Made by a program: the position numbers and the translations under genes
Shown here: positions 45,522 to 56,064 of the stretch, piece by piece
Layout of the letters: each line of letters begins with the position of its first letter
How positions within the stretch are numbered: position 1 is the stretch's first letter
The notes under the pieces: model-generated
What the model saw: the letters and a program-made list of their open reading frames with translations, nothing else
What the model was told of the DNA's origin: nothing
Database searches by the model: none
Assembly (NCBI RefSeq): GCF_007565055.1
Contig: NC_044560.1
Location: forward strand, 86,309,295 to 86,373,294
Direction of reading: 5' to 3'
Origin: Rhinopithecus roxellana
Taxonomy: Eukaryota > Chordata > Mammalia > Primates > Cercopithecidae
Length of the DNA stretch: 64,000 nucleotides

Positions 45522-45813
45522 GGCCAGGTGTGGTGGCTCACGCCTGTAATCCTAACAATTTGGGAGGCCAAGGGAGGTGAATCACTTGAGGTCAGGAGTT
45601 CAAGACCAGCCTGGCCAACATGATGAAACCCTGTCTCTACTAAAAAATACAAAAATTAGCCGGGCGTGGTGGTGCACGCCTGTAATCACAGCTACTCAGG
45701 AGGCTGAGGCAGGAGCCTCACTCAAGCCTGGGAGGTGGAGGCTGCAGTGAGCTAAGATCACGCCATTGCACCCCAGCTTGTGGGACAATAGTGAAACTCC
45801 ATCTCAAAAAAAA
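45522..45813 (+). mobile_element. AluS-like
   Basis: Sense Alu inside an old sense-strand L1. Confidence 0.86.
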
Positions 45814-46021
45814 ATTGAGATTCAGATTTGATGCAATTCTGATGAAAATATCAAGTTAGGTTATGAAGTTTTGTAGAAGAATAATAGGCATGCACATATA
45901 CACACTTATTACACATATATTCTAAAAAATGGGTGGAGAGGTTGAGAGCGGCAAACACTGTTAAATGGATGAACATCATACAACTAATTTCTTTCTTTTC
46001 TTTTTCTGTTTTTGTTTTTTT

Positions 46022-46314
46022 AAAAAAGACGGAGTTTCACTCTTGTTGCCCAGGCTGGAGTGCAATGGTGCAATATGGGCTCGCTGCAACCTCTGCCCTA
46101 CCCCAGCCCTGGATTCAAGTGATTCTCCTGCCTCAGCCTCCTGAGTAACTGGGATTACAGGCGTGCGCCATGTCCCGCTAATTTCTGTAATTTTAGTAGA
46201 AATAGGGTTTCACTGTGTTGGCCAGGCTGGTCTCAGACTCCTAACCTCAGGTGATCCGCCGACCTCGGCCTCCCAGAGTGCTGGGATTACAGGTGTGAGC
46301 CACCACACCTGGCC
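46022..46314 (-). mobile_element. AluS-like
   Basis: Antisense Alu inside the same L1. Confidence 0.86.
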
Positions 46315-46482
46315 ATAAACATTCTACAGTTAGTTTCATTAGGATAGCATGATGTGATAAGATTAGTCAGACTGAAAATGATGTAGAAGAGATAGCCCAA
46401 AAACAGACATTATTTTTTAAGAATTTGATATATTTATCAATGGCAAATGAAAGGAATTCACTGTTTAGAGAAAGAAAAAGGG

Positions 46483-46770
46483 GTGGGCATGGTGGCTTAC
46501 GCCTGTAATCCCAGAACTTTGGGAGACTGAGGTGGGTAGATCACTTGAGGTCAGGAGTTCAAGACCAGCCTGGCCAACATGGTGAAACTCCGTCTCTACT
46601 AAAAATACAAAAATTAGCTGGGCGTGGTGGCAGGTGCCTGTAATCTCAGCTACTTGTGAGGCTGAGGCAGGAGAATCACTTGAACCCGGGAGGAGAGGTT
46701 GCAGTGAGCCGAGGTTGAGCTAGCCTAGGTAACAGAGCGAAACTCTGTCTCGAAAAAAAGAAAAAAAAAG
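46483..46770 (+). mobile_element. AluS-like
   Basis: Sense Alu with a shortened right monomer (GAGGTTGAGCTAGCCTAGG). Confidence 0.85.
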
Positions 46771-46812
46771 TTCATTATACATCAAAATGAGTAAATTCCA
46801 AATGGAATAAAG

Positions 46813-47058
46813 CAGGGGTTGGCAAATTATTAGTGGTGGGCCAAATCCAGCCCCCCCCCCCATTTTTTTGTTTTTCCACCCACTGCTTTTATAAATAAAG
46901 TTTTATTTGAACATTGCCACATTCATTCATTTACATATTATCTGGGTGCTTTTACTCCGTCAGAGGAGAGTTGAGTAGTTGGGACAGAGACCATATGGCC
47001 TGCAAAGTCAAAAGTATTTGCTATCTGGCCCCTTACAGATGAAGTATGCTGACCCCTG
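46813..47058. mobile_element. MER20-like hAT-Charlie element
   Basis: It runs from CAGGGGTTGGCAAATTATT to GCTGACCCCTG, 246 bp, with AGTTTTATTTGAACATTGCC and GAGACCATATGGCCTGCAAAG inside. The 8-bp flanks GAATAAAG (46805-46812) and GATTAAAG (47059-47066) differ at one base. A C10 run lies near 46852-46861. Confidence 0.75.
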
Positions 47059-48817
47059 GATTAAAGAACTGTATTATTATAAAAATGAAACTATTTTCTT
47101 ATTCTTTTAATGTGGAAATAAAACTTTGTAAGAGATAGAAGAAATCACAAAGGTAAAGACTGTCAGATATTTTTGACATAAAAATGGAAATAAATATATA
47201 AAATTTTAACTAAAAATACACATTGAGGAAATGTTGATAACAAATGCTACTGAGAGTTAATACTGTTCCATTATAATGTACTTTTTGTAAATGAACATTT
47301 AAAAATAGCTGCAAATTGAAACAAACTGGGAAAATACTTTTAAATGATGTTTTTTCATAAATTACTGGAGTAAATATAATTAAGAACATTTTTGGGGGAG
47401 GAAAACAATCTGTCATTATGTATCAAGAACCTTTACTATGTACCTGTTTACCTAGTAGTTCCACTTTAGGAATTCTTTCCTTGGGAGATAATCCTAAATA
47501 CGGGAGTATGAATATTCACAAAGATATTCATCGTGGCATTGCTCATTGTACTGAATATGGGGAAACATTAAGTGGACCAACATTGTATTGTGGTTATATA
47601 ATCTCAGTGCCATGTGGGGCCATTGGAGCCTGAGGCAGAAGGAAAAAAATCAGTAATATTGATTTGGTATTTCTTTAAAATTTTGATATTTTGCTCATCA
47701 TGGACCTTGCATAAATTTGATTTTTAAAAATACTGTGTTAAAATATTATCTTGATTACTGAGGTTTTTGGTGCCCCCTTAATTTTGTACCTGAGGCATGT
47801 GCCTCACTCACCTCATCCTAGTCACATCTCTGTGTAATGTGTTATGTTTCTTGAATAATATATATTTGTATGTCTCAAACTTGAGTAATGTGCCGACACC
47901 TCCCCACCACAAAAAAGGAAATATATCTGAGATAATCCAGAATTCCAAGAATAAGTGGTCTTGCAGAGTTTTTGCATGTTTCAATATGATAAACAATATA
48001 TTAAAATAAAAGTTAAATCTATTATGTAATGATTTTAGAATGCAATCCTGTAATTGTAAAAAGCAAACAGCACTGAAAAGTTGTAGTAGAACTCAGTTAT
48101 ATGGTGGTTACCCATGACTTAAAATATGTGTATGTGCACATAAAAATCATTGAAATAAAAACAAAATTTAAACAGCATTCTTTTAGAATTTTCAGACTAC
48201 ATAGACCTCAGGGATTCTTGGACTTCAGTTTTGGAAACACTGGTATATTTAGCCATTATAAGTTATTTTGGAGTAACATACTAATACACAAAAGTTCAAA
48301 TGATTCAAATGAGCAAAAAATCAGTTTATGAGTGGTATATTTAGTATAATTACAACTTATTAAGAAATAAAACCTCTGTATTGAGGTGGGGAAAAGACTG
48401 GAAAGAAATATACCCAAAGAATAACAGTGGTTGTTTTGAGATGATTAAAATATGATTGGATTTTTTTTCTTATTTTTATTTATCTAAATTTTCTATAATG
48501 ATTGTGTATTACTTTTATAATAAACAGTAACTTATAATACTTTAATAAAATTAAAGAAGATTTTTCAAAAATAATTTATAAATACTTAGTAGTGTCACAG
48601 ACTACTTTCATTTTTTCCCTCTTACACTCCTAGCATATACATATTATACCCATATTTAATTATAGTTTGCTTGCTGTTTTGTATTTTATTATTTCTTATT
48701 AATGTTTTAAACATTTTCCACCTCTTTATAGTGGTAGTAAAATGTCTTGAATGTCTGGATGTCTTTAGGTATTTCTTCTTTTCTCTATGTATTTATTTAT
48801 TTTTTTCTTCTTTAAAG

Positions 48818-48902
48818 GAGTATAGTCATGGCCAACAGCAAAAAACTCAAGAGGGGGAACTGAAAATTAGTGCTGTGTTTTCAGTCAGTGGCAGCCCTCT
48901 TG
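48818..48902 (+). CDS. ZMYM4: ZMYM4 coding exon (linker before the MYM fingers)
   Basis: This 85-bp exon sits between the acceptor TTCTTTAAAG and the donor TTG/GTAAGA. It encodes EYSHGQQQKTQEGELKISAV then FSVSGSPL, and leaves one base (G) that forms Ala with the next exon. It has no domain and is Gln/Ser-rich. A 256-bp intron separates it from the first zinc-finger exon. The exon is not a multiple of three; the frame is kept only if this exon and the next two are skipped together (85 + 256 + 175 = 516). Confidence 0.92.
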
Positions 48903-49117
48903 GTAAGAAACAGACCTGAATAAATGGATTGTGTATATTCTGACCAATATGATTGAGAAGAAATTCTGCTTGTATTAATAAACTAGGCAGCTCTCTACCC
49001 ACTTAGGATGCCTTTAAATTGTATATTGCATAATTACTATTGGGTTTCAAGACTAGCTCTAGAAGAGAAAGAATGTCTACTTAAAATTCATGGTAAAAAG
49101 TAAAACATTTTTTTCTT

Positions 49118-49121
<4 letters not shown>

Positions 49122-49155
<34 letters not shown>
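49122..49155 (+). promoter_or_regulatory. ZMYM4: 34-T tract forming the splice acceptor of a ZMYM4 exon
   Basis: Thirty-four uninterrupted T precede AAG and the exon start at 49159. It serves as the polypyrimidine tract of a 256-bp intron. Confidence 0.9.
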
Positions 49156-49158
<3 letters not shown>

Positions 49159-49414
49159 CTCCACAGTTGACTACTGGCTTTCAGCCCTCACTGGCGTCAT
49201 CTGGCATGAATAAAATGCTTCCTTCAGTTCCAGCCACAGCTGTTCGAGTTTCCTGTTCTGGTTGTAAAAAAATCCTCCAGAAGGGGCAAACTGCTTATCA
49301 GAGGAAAGGGTCTACTCAGCTATTCTGCTCCACACTGTGCCTCACTGGATATACAGTTCCACCTGCCCGCCCACCGCCTCCTCTCACCAAGAAAACTTGT
49401 TCAAGTTGCTCAAA
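49159..49414 (+). CDS. ZMYM4: ZMYM4 coding exon, MYM finger 1 and start of finger 2
   Basis: This 256-bp exon begins right after a run of 34 T and AAG, and ends at AAA/GTATAG. After a linker (PQLTTGFQPSLASSG) comes the first MYM-type finger: CSGC, the conserved KGQTAYQRKGS core, then LFCSTLC. A Pro-rich spacer (PPARPPPPL) follows, then CSSCSK, the first Cys pair of finger 2, which is completed in the next exon. MYM fingers are zinc-binding modules that in ZMYM relatives mediate protein and SUMO contacts. The uninterrupted T tract at the acceptor is unusual in length and prone to replication slippage. Reading past the donor soon leaves the family sequence, which confirms the exon end. Confidence 0.95.
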
Positions 49415-51013
49415 GTATAGCAGAATTCTAAATTATCTTTTTTGTTTCTTTCCTTTCTCTCAGCATACTTTGTTCTTAGCCCATGTATTACGTTTGATAT
49501 TCCACATTTACTCCTTTTTTTTTTTTTTTTTTGAGAAATACATTATTTTCTGTCTGCTTTCAGTTGTTGCTTTTCAGTCTTCCAGGTGCTAGGTGCTCAA
49601 CTTGTTTTTTAGCTTTCAATAATGTTACTTTTATGTATTGTTTTTGAAACCAGCTCTCCCATCCTTGTTAGTTGAAGTGCCTAATATAACAAAAAGTGCA
49701 CATTTAGGGATATTGTATTACAGCAGTATTTTATCTTATAACTATAGGCAATAGATATTTAAATCCAACAAATATTTAAAGTTATATTTCCTATTATGTA
49801 ATTTGAATTTATTTAATACTTTTCTTCTTATCCTTAAATGGCTTCCAGTGTGTATATTTTTATTTTCTCAATATCTCTGAACTACCTCATTGTGTCCATT
49901 GGAGTGTTTAATAACAAAAAGGGATATGACCTTATGACTGTAATAAGGTCGTCCTGATATATTTGAGGAATACAAAATAACTTTGACTAATTTTGTGATT
50001 GTTAGAAACAGTTTAAGTCAGAAAAAGAGGAATAATGCTCTTGTTCTGAAACACTCTATAATCAGGCTACTCAAACCATGATTCATTTATTACTTTAGGC
50101 AGTAGTGTTTATAGTTCCTCACACAGATGCTGCACTTTGTCTGCCTGGAGAGGAAAAAAAGATACTCCTCCTTCTAGTTCAGTTAAGAGATGTTTAAAAG
50201 AAATTTAAATGTGGTTAGAAGTTTTTCTGGAAGTTAGTTATATGCACATCGTTTATGCTTCATTTTTTTGAAATGACTGAAAGAGTAAATTTTGGTTATA
50301 TTTGAGGCAGCTTAAATATATATTGTAACTTATGTATGCAAATGTAGATTGGACTTCAGTTTTCTTTGGAATTTCTATTTTTATTGTAAAATTGCCACTA
50401 TTTAAAAGAACAATAGAAACTTCTGCAACTTTTTGTTTTGGGACTTTTAAGTTAATTACACATTCTTTTGAATAGCTTCTGTGCTATCAATTTTTATCTC
50501 CTGAGTGCTTATTTACTGTTCACGTGTGGCTAAAAGCCATTTAGAACCCATGTATATTGATTAAAGTGTAGATTAAGATATTTTATATCAATTTTTGTTC
50601 AAAAATGAAATTTGATTAAATAAGATTGGTGCTTTTGTGACTTTCAATGCCTTTTGTGAAGGAATTTATAAAAGGGAATTTAAAAAATATATCTTTGAGT
50701 TATGTTGTCATTGTTAGAATAATTATTATCCCAGGGCTATTTTGAGTGATAGATTTTGATTATTATTTTTTAAATTTGTTTCATTAGAACATAAACCATG
50801 AGGAAGTAGTTGGGGAAGGTGCCAGGGAATTTTGGTTGAAGGATATGAAATTTTTTAGTTATAAAGAATTGAAGGTCTGTTGTACAATATGGTGACTACA
50901 GTTAATGATAATTGTATTCTTGAAAAATGGTGAGAATGGATATAAAATGTTCTCACCACAAAAACAGTAACTGAGGGAATGCAAATATTAATTAGCTAGA
51001 TTTAGGGATCGCA

Positions 51014-51068
51014 GTGTGTGTGTATAGACACACAGACACACATACACACATACACACATACACACACA
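51014..51068. repeat. TG/CA microsatellite
   Basis: GTGTGTGTATAG followed by ACACACATACAC units; it abuts a Tigger-type element. Confidence 0.88.
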
Positions 51069-51302
51069 GGTTGAGTGTCTCTTACCTGAAATGCTTGGGA
51101 CCAGAGGTGTTTCAGATTTCGGATCTTTAAAAAGGTTTTGGGATATTTGCATTATATCTACTAACTGATGGAGCATTTCTAATCTGAAAATCTGAAATTT
51201 GAAATGCTCCAATGAGCATTTCCTTTAAATATCATGTTGGCGCTAAAAAAGTTACAGATACTGGGAGCATTTTGGATTTCTGGATTAGGGATACTCAGCC
51301 TG
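51067..51302. mobile_element. Tigger-type DNA transposon fragment with inverted ends
   Basis: Left end CAGGTTGAGTGTCTCTTACC and right end TTAGGGATACTCAGCCTG are inverted. GAAATCTGAAATTTGAAATG and similar lie inside. The TA target is not visible because a CA microsatellite abuts the left end. The internal part is deleted. Confidence 0.55.
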
Positions 51303-51323
51303 TTCCTCAAAATATGATGTCAT

Positions 51324-51948
51324 GGCCGGGTGTGGTGGCTTACACCTGTAATCCCAGCACTTTGGGAGGCTAAGGCAGGTGGATCACTAGAGGCCAGGAG
51401 TTCAAGACCAGCATGGCCAACATGGTGAAACCTCCGTCTCTGGTAAAAATATAAAAATTAGCTGGGCTGGCCGGGCACGGTGGCTCAAGCCTGTAATCCC
51501 AGCACTTTGGGAGGCCGAGACGGGTGGATCACGAGGTCAGGAGATCGAGACCATCCTGGCTAACCCGGTGAAACCCCGTCTCTACTAAAAAATACAAAAA
51601 ATACAAAAAAAAAAACTAGCCGGGCGTGGTGGCGGGCGCCTGTAGTCTCAGCTACTCGGGAGGCTGAGGCAGGAGAATGGCGTAAACCCAGGAGGCGGAG
51701 CTTGCAGTGAGCTGAGATCCGGCCACTGCACTCCAGCCTGGGCGACAGAGCGAGAGTCCGTCTCAAAAAAAAAAAAAAAAATTAGCTGGGCTTGGTGGCA
51801 CATGCCTGTAATCCCAGCTACTCAGATGGCTGAGGCACAAGAATCACTTGACCCTGGGAGGTAGAGGTTGCAGTGAGCCAAGAGTGCACCACTGCACTCC
51901 AGCCTGGGCGACAGAGTGAGACGCTATCTCAGAAAAAAAAAAGAAAAA
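51324..51948 (+). mobile_element. AluS-like split by a young AluYRa-like copy
   Basis: The older Alu covers 51324-51468 and 51777-51948. The inner young Alu (51469-51776) carries GGCGTAAACCCAGGAGG and GATCCGGCCACTG. Its 16-bp target duplication AAAAATTAGCTGGGCT lies at 51453-51468 and 51777-51792. Confidence 0.92.
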
Positions 51949-52011
51949 ATTATGTTGTACACATAGTAAATACATATAATTTATATCAGTATAAATAAAT
52001 ATGTATCTCTG

Positions 52012-52034
52012 CACACACACACACACACACACAA
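52012..52034. repeat. (AC)n microsatellite
   Basis: Ten or so AC units. Confidence 0.88.
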
Positions 52035-52054
52035 ACCTCCACAAGGGTAGGAAC

Positions 52055-52120
52055 TTTGTGTATCTACTTTAGTATACCCAGTACAGTAAATGCTTAATAA
52101 GTATTTGTTGAATGGGAGAA
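52055..52120 (+). mobile_element. L2 3'-end fragment
   Basis: GTATACCCAGTACAGTAAATG and AATAAGTATTTGTTGAATGGG match the L2 terminus. Confidence 0.6.
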
Positions 52121-52134
52121 TTAATGATCGTAAC

Positions 52135-52433
52135 TTTTTTTTTTTTTTTGAGACGGAGTCTCGCCGCTCTGTTGCCCAGCCTGGAGTGCAGTGGCGCAGT
52201 CTCGGCTCACTGCAAGCTCTGCCTCCCGGGTTCATGCCATTCTCTTGCCTCAGCCTCCCAAGTAGCTGGGACTACAGGCGCCCGCCACCATACACTGCTA
52301 ATTTTTTGTATTTTTAGTAGAGACGGGGTTTCACCGTGTTAGCCAGGATGGTCTCGATCTCCTGACCTCGTGATCCGCCTGCCTTGGTCTCCCAAAGTGC
52401 TGGGATTACAGGTGTGAGCCACCGCACCTGGCC
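52135..52433 (-). mobile_element. AluY-like
   Basis: Antisense Alu flanked by AATGATCGTAACTTTT and AATGATCCTAACTTTT. Confidence 0.89.
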
Positions 52434-52621
52434 CAATGATCCTAACTTTTAAAAAAGCTATACTTAACTACTTTATAGTTATAACTTATGTAGTAAAATT
52501 ATTTAGTAAAAATAGACTTTATACTGCTTGAATTGTAAAATATACTTTTAAAAATGAGTGCTTAGGTATATCTCCTGTCTCTAATTTCTGTATTCCAGTA
52601 TATTCATCATGGGATTCTTTT

Positions 52622-52928
52622 TTTCTTTTTTTTTTTTTGAGATGGAGTTTTGCTCTTGTTGCCCAGACTGGAGTGCAGTGGCACAATGTTGGCCCACTGC
52701 AACCTCCACCTCCAGGGTTCAAGCGATTCTCTTGCCTCAGCCTCCCAAGTAGCTGGGATTACAGGCATGCACCACTACGCCCAGCTAATTTTTTTGTATT
52801 TTTAGTAGAGATGGGGTTTCTCCATGTTGGTCAGGCTGGTCTCAAACTCCCGACCTGAGATGATCCGCCCGCCTCGGCCTCCCAAAGTGCTGGGATTACA
52901 GGCGTGAGCCACCGCACCATGCCCGGCA
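52622..52928 (-). mobile_element. AluS-like
   Basis: Antisense Alu; CATCATGGGATTCT on both sides is the target duplication. Confidence 0.89.
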
Positions 52929-53105
52929 CTCATCATGGGATTCTAAGATTTAAATCAGTTCTAAGATTTTAATTTTTATAGGGTTTTTTGTTTCTTATTT
53001 TGTCATGAAATCATTTTATATAATAACTTCATGGTCCTTTAAACTCTAGGGATCAACAGTCTTTAAAATTTCAGCGATATTTATCCTTTTATAATCATCA
53101 CCATA

Positions 53106-53270
53106 GGCTGGGCATGGTGGCATGCACTTGTAGTCCCACCTACTCAGGAGGCTGAGGTGGGAGGATTGCTTGAGCCCAGGAGTCTGAGACTCAACCTGGG
53201 CAGTATAGTGACCCAGCCCCTAAAATGTCAGTCATACTTCTCTGTCTCAAAAAAGTTTAAAAAAAAGTCA
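53106..53270 (+). mobile_element. Partial or internally deleted Alu
   Basis: GGCTGGGCATGGTGGCATGC followed by right-monomer-like sequence and CTGTCTCAAAAAAG. Confidence 0.7.
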
Positions 53271-54395
53271 TAGTTTTTTTTTTTTCAAAGATTTATCAGT
53301 TATTTTCAAAATGGCTATGGAAAACTCATATAAGTTTTAAAATATGCCCTCTTTCTCATTTAAAAAAATTATTATTCTTGTCCATACATATTACTCTTTT
53401 CATCTAGATTTATCAAGTTTCTTTGGCCTCTGGTCTCTGGTGTTTGCCTAAGCTTTATATAGAGACAGGTCATTTCTACCTATGTGTCATTTTATCTATG
53501 TCTTGATCTTACGTAATTCAATTGCTCTTTAAGATTATGTTCTCTTCTCATGTTTAGTTTATCCATTATCCAAATTCTCCATTTCTTCAACCTGTCATCC
53601 CTTGACTCTTTACAGTTCTACCTTTTTATTCACTTATTCTTTTACCCTTTTTTAATTCCTTACTCTTTTTCATTCACCCCTTTCTGTTCTTTCAGGTACT
53701 CCTTACTTATCTCCTTAGCCTTTTCTTTTCTTCTTCATTTTCTTTCTTACTTTTCTCATGCTTTTCATTTTACCTAATACTTACTTTCTTTTTGCTTCAG
53801 TCTTCAACCATTGTCAACCTTGTTTTTCCTTATATTTCATTTTACTTCCTGAACTACTCTTTCATCTCCTGTTCAACACTACCTTTCCTTCCTTTTTATC
53901 CCCTCTTATTTACACGGTGATTTACAACAGTTTGGTATACTCTGATTTATCTGATTGTAAAACTGATGAGTTGGATGTGCCAAAAATAGAAGGAAGCTAA
54001 ATTCAAAGAAGCTAAAAGATTTGCTTGTGTCACCTAGCTGGTTAATTTTGGCATGTGCATTGTTTCTCTACATAGTCTATATAGTCAAACAGGTTTCATT
54101 TGGAAATCATTCCCCATAAGAAGGATTTCAATTTGATTTGAATAGGGAGAGATGGAAAAAATTTCCTCTCTTAATAACTACTGCTATTGTTGTAGACCAA
54201 TAGAAATATAGCAGTAGCACTTAGGTTAGAAGAAGCTCATTAGCTATTCAGAATAAATTTTATTTTTCTTAATTTTTGGTAGTCATATCTCTTAGCCTCT
54301 TGAATTTAACTTAAACTCTGAAAACATTTTGGTTGCCATTTAATTTTTAGGTTTCCTTAATAATAGGGACCTAATAATTTGGCTTAAAAAATCTG

Positions 54396-54695
54396 TCTTG
54401 GCTGAGAGCAGTGGCTCATCCCTGTAATCCCAGCACTTTAGGAAGCCAACGTGGGAAGATTGCATGAGCCCAGGATTTCGAGACCAGCCTGGGCAACACA
54501 ATGAAACCTCATCTCTACAAAAAGTTAAAAAATTAACCAGCTGTGGTGCCACATGCCTGTAAGCCCAGCTGCTTGGGAGGATGAGGCGAGAGGATTTCTT
54601 GAGTCCAGGAGTTTGAGGCTGCAGTGAGCTATGATCACACTCCTGCTCTTCAGCCTAGGTGATGGAGCAGGACCCTATCTTTAAAAAAAAAAAAA
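54396..54695 (+). mobile_element. AluJ-like
   Basis: Sense, diverged Alu with an A13 tail. Confidence 0.85.
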
Positions 54696-55131
54696 ATTAT
54701 ATTCTTCAGAAAAGAGGTAATTTGGAGGATAATTTTGTTAATACTGTTAGATCAGATTCTTGGTATAATGATATTCAAAGAAGTAGCATGCAGATTGTCT
54801 GTACCATTTCTGAATTTTCACTAACTGGAATGAGATTGTTTCTTCTCATTCTGTCATAAGATACAATCCACTACCACAATAAGATGTAATCTCATTGGAC
54901 TCTAAGCATAGTGAGAGCAGTGAAAAATACCTAATTTTATACTTCCATTTCCTTGATCCATGCTGTTGCCAATTCTTATCTCCTTAACCTTCTAGAAAAC
55001 ACCTATTTAAGGTCCAGCTAAAATACCACCCTTTGGGTTGCCTTTCACATTACATGTAGTCTGAAATAATTGTTTCTTCATTTATATTTTTATGGCACAT
55101 TACTCCTGTCTTCTCCAAAAATTATTTATAC

Positions 55132-55433
55132 TTTTTTTTTTTTTTTTTGAGATGGAGTCTCGCTTTGTCGTCATGCTGGAGTGCAGTGGCGCGATCTTGG
55201 CTCACTGCAACCTCTGCCTTCCAGGTTGAAGCTGTTCTCCTGCCTCAGCCTCTTGAGTAGCTGGGACTACAGGCACACACCACCATGCCCAGCTAACTTT
55301 TTTGTATTTTTAGTAGAGACGGGGTTTCACCGTATTAGCCAGGATGGTCTTGATCTCTTGACCTCAGGTGATCCGCCTGCCTCGGCCTCCCAAAGTGCTG
55401 GGATTACAGGCGTGAGCCACTGCACCTGGCCTA
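55132..55433 (-). mobile_element. AluS-like
   Basis: Antisense Alu inside an L2 remnant. Confidence 0.87.
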
Positions 55434-55526
55434 TACTATTTTAAGAATGCTTCTGTTACAGTATTTTATAAAATATTTGTCTATTTGTCACAGTAACTCT
55501 GAGCTCCTTAAGTATATATATCTCTT

Positions 55527-55812
55527 TTTTGAGATAGAGTCTTGCCTCATTGCCCGGGCTGGAGGGCAGTGGGGCAATCTGAGCTCACTGCAACTTCCAC
55601 CTCCCAGGTTCAAGCGATTCTCTTGCCTCAGCCGCCCAAGTAGCTGGTACTACAGGCGCATGCCACCACGCCTGGCTAATTTTTGTATTTATAGTAGAGA
55701 CAGGGTTTTGCCGTGTTGGCCAGGGTAGTCTCAAATTCCTGACCTCAAGTGATCCACCCGCCTCCTCCTCCCAAAGTGCTGGGATTACAGGTGTGAGCCA
55801 CTGCGCCCGGCC
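55527..55812 (-). mobile_element. AluS-like
   Basis: Antisense Alu inside the same L2 remnant. Confidence 0.87.
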
Positions 55813-56064
55813 CATATGGGGACCATATTTTGACTCACCGTTTCATTAATGTCTGGCTCAATGTAACTTCTCACTAAATACCCCTCTATGAAATACAGTA
55901 AAACCTAATTTTGAAAATAACAGGAAATGCAAAAAGCAAAGGAGTCTAGAGCTGCTAAATATGAAAGATGGCAAGGTATGGAGTTATGTATTATAGTACA
56001 ATATTAGGTGTTCCTAATGATTTCCCATTATATCTACTATTTTACTGAAGCAGAGATATTTGTA

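Larger units (their letters stand above)
45010..48550 (+). mobile_element. Ancient sense-strand L1 remnant, broken by Alus and MER20
   Basis: TTAATAGAATTCATGAAAATT, AGACATTATTTTTTAAGAATTTG, TTCCTTGGGAGATAATCCTAAA and ATTCATCGTGGCATTGCTC resemble old L1 ORF2 3' and 3' UTR in sense orientation. Confidence 0.55.
41092..48817 (+). other. ZMYM4: ZMYM4 intron (7.7 kb)
   Basis: It contains Alus (listed), a MIR-like piece near 43880-44040, the MER20-like element and an ancient sense L1 (45010-48550). 41092-42035 and 42560-43880 show nothing else recognisable. Confidence 0.75.
54950..55865 (+). mobile_element. L2 remnant (sense), broken by two Alus
   Basis: CTCCTTAACCTTCTAGAAAACACC, ACCACCCTTTGGGTTGCCTTTC and TGTCTTCTCCAAAAATTATTTAT follow the L2 3' region; pieces continue at 55434-55526 and 55813-55865. 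Confidence 0.6.

Noticed and set aside
51014..51068. Regularly spaced short repeats that could suggest an array
   Set aside because: It is a TG/CA microsatellite without unique spacers.
53550..54000. Hydrophobic open frames with many Phe, Leu and Ser
   Set aside because: They come from a pyrimidine-rich intronic stretch and show no start context, family resemblance or splice structure.
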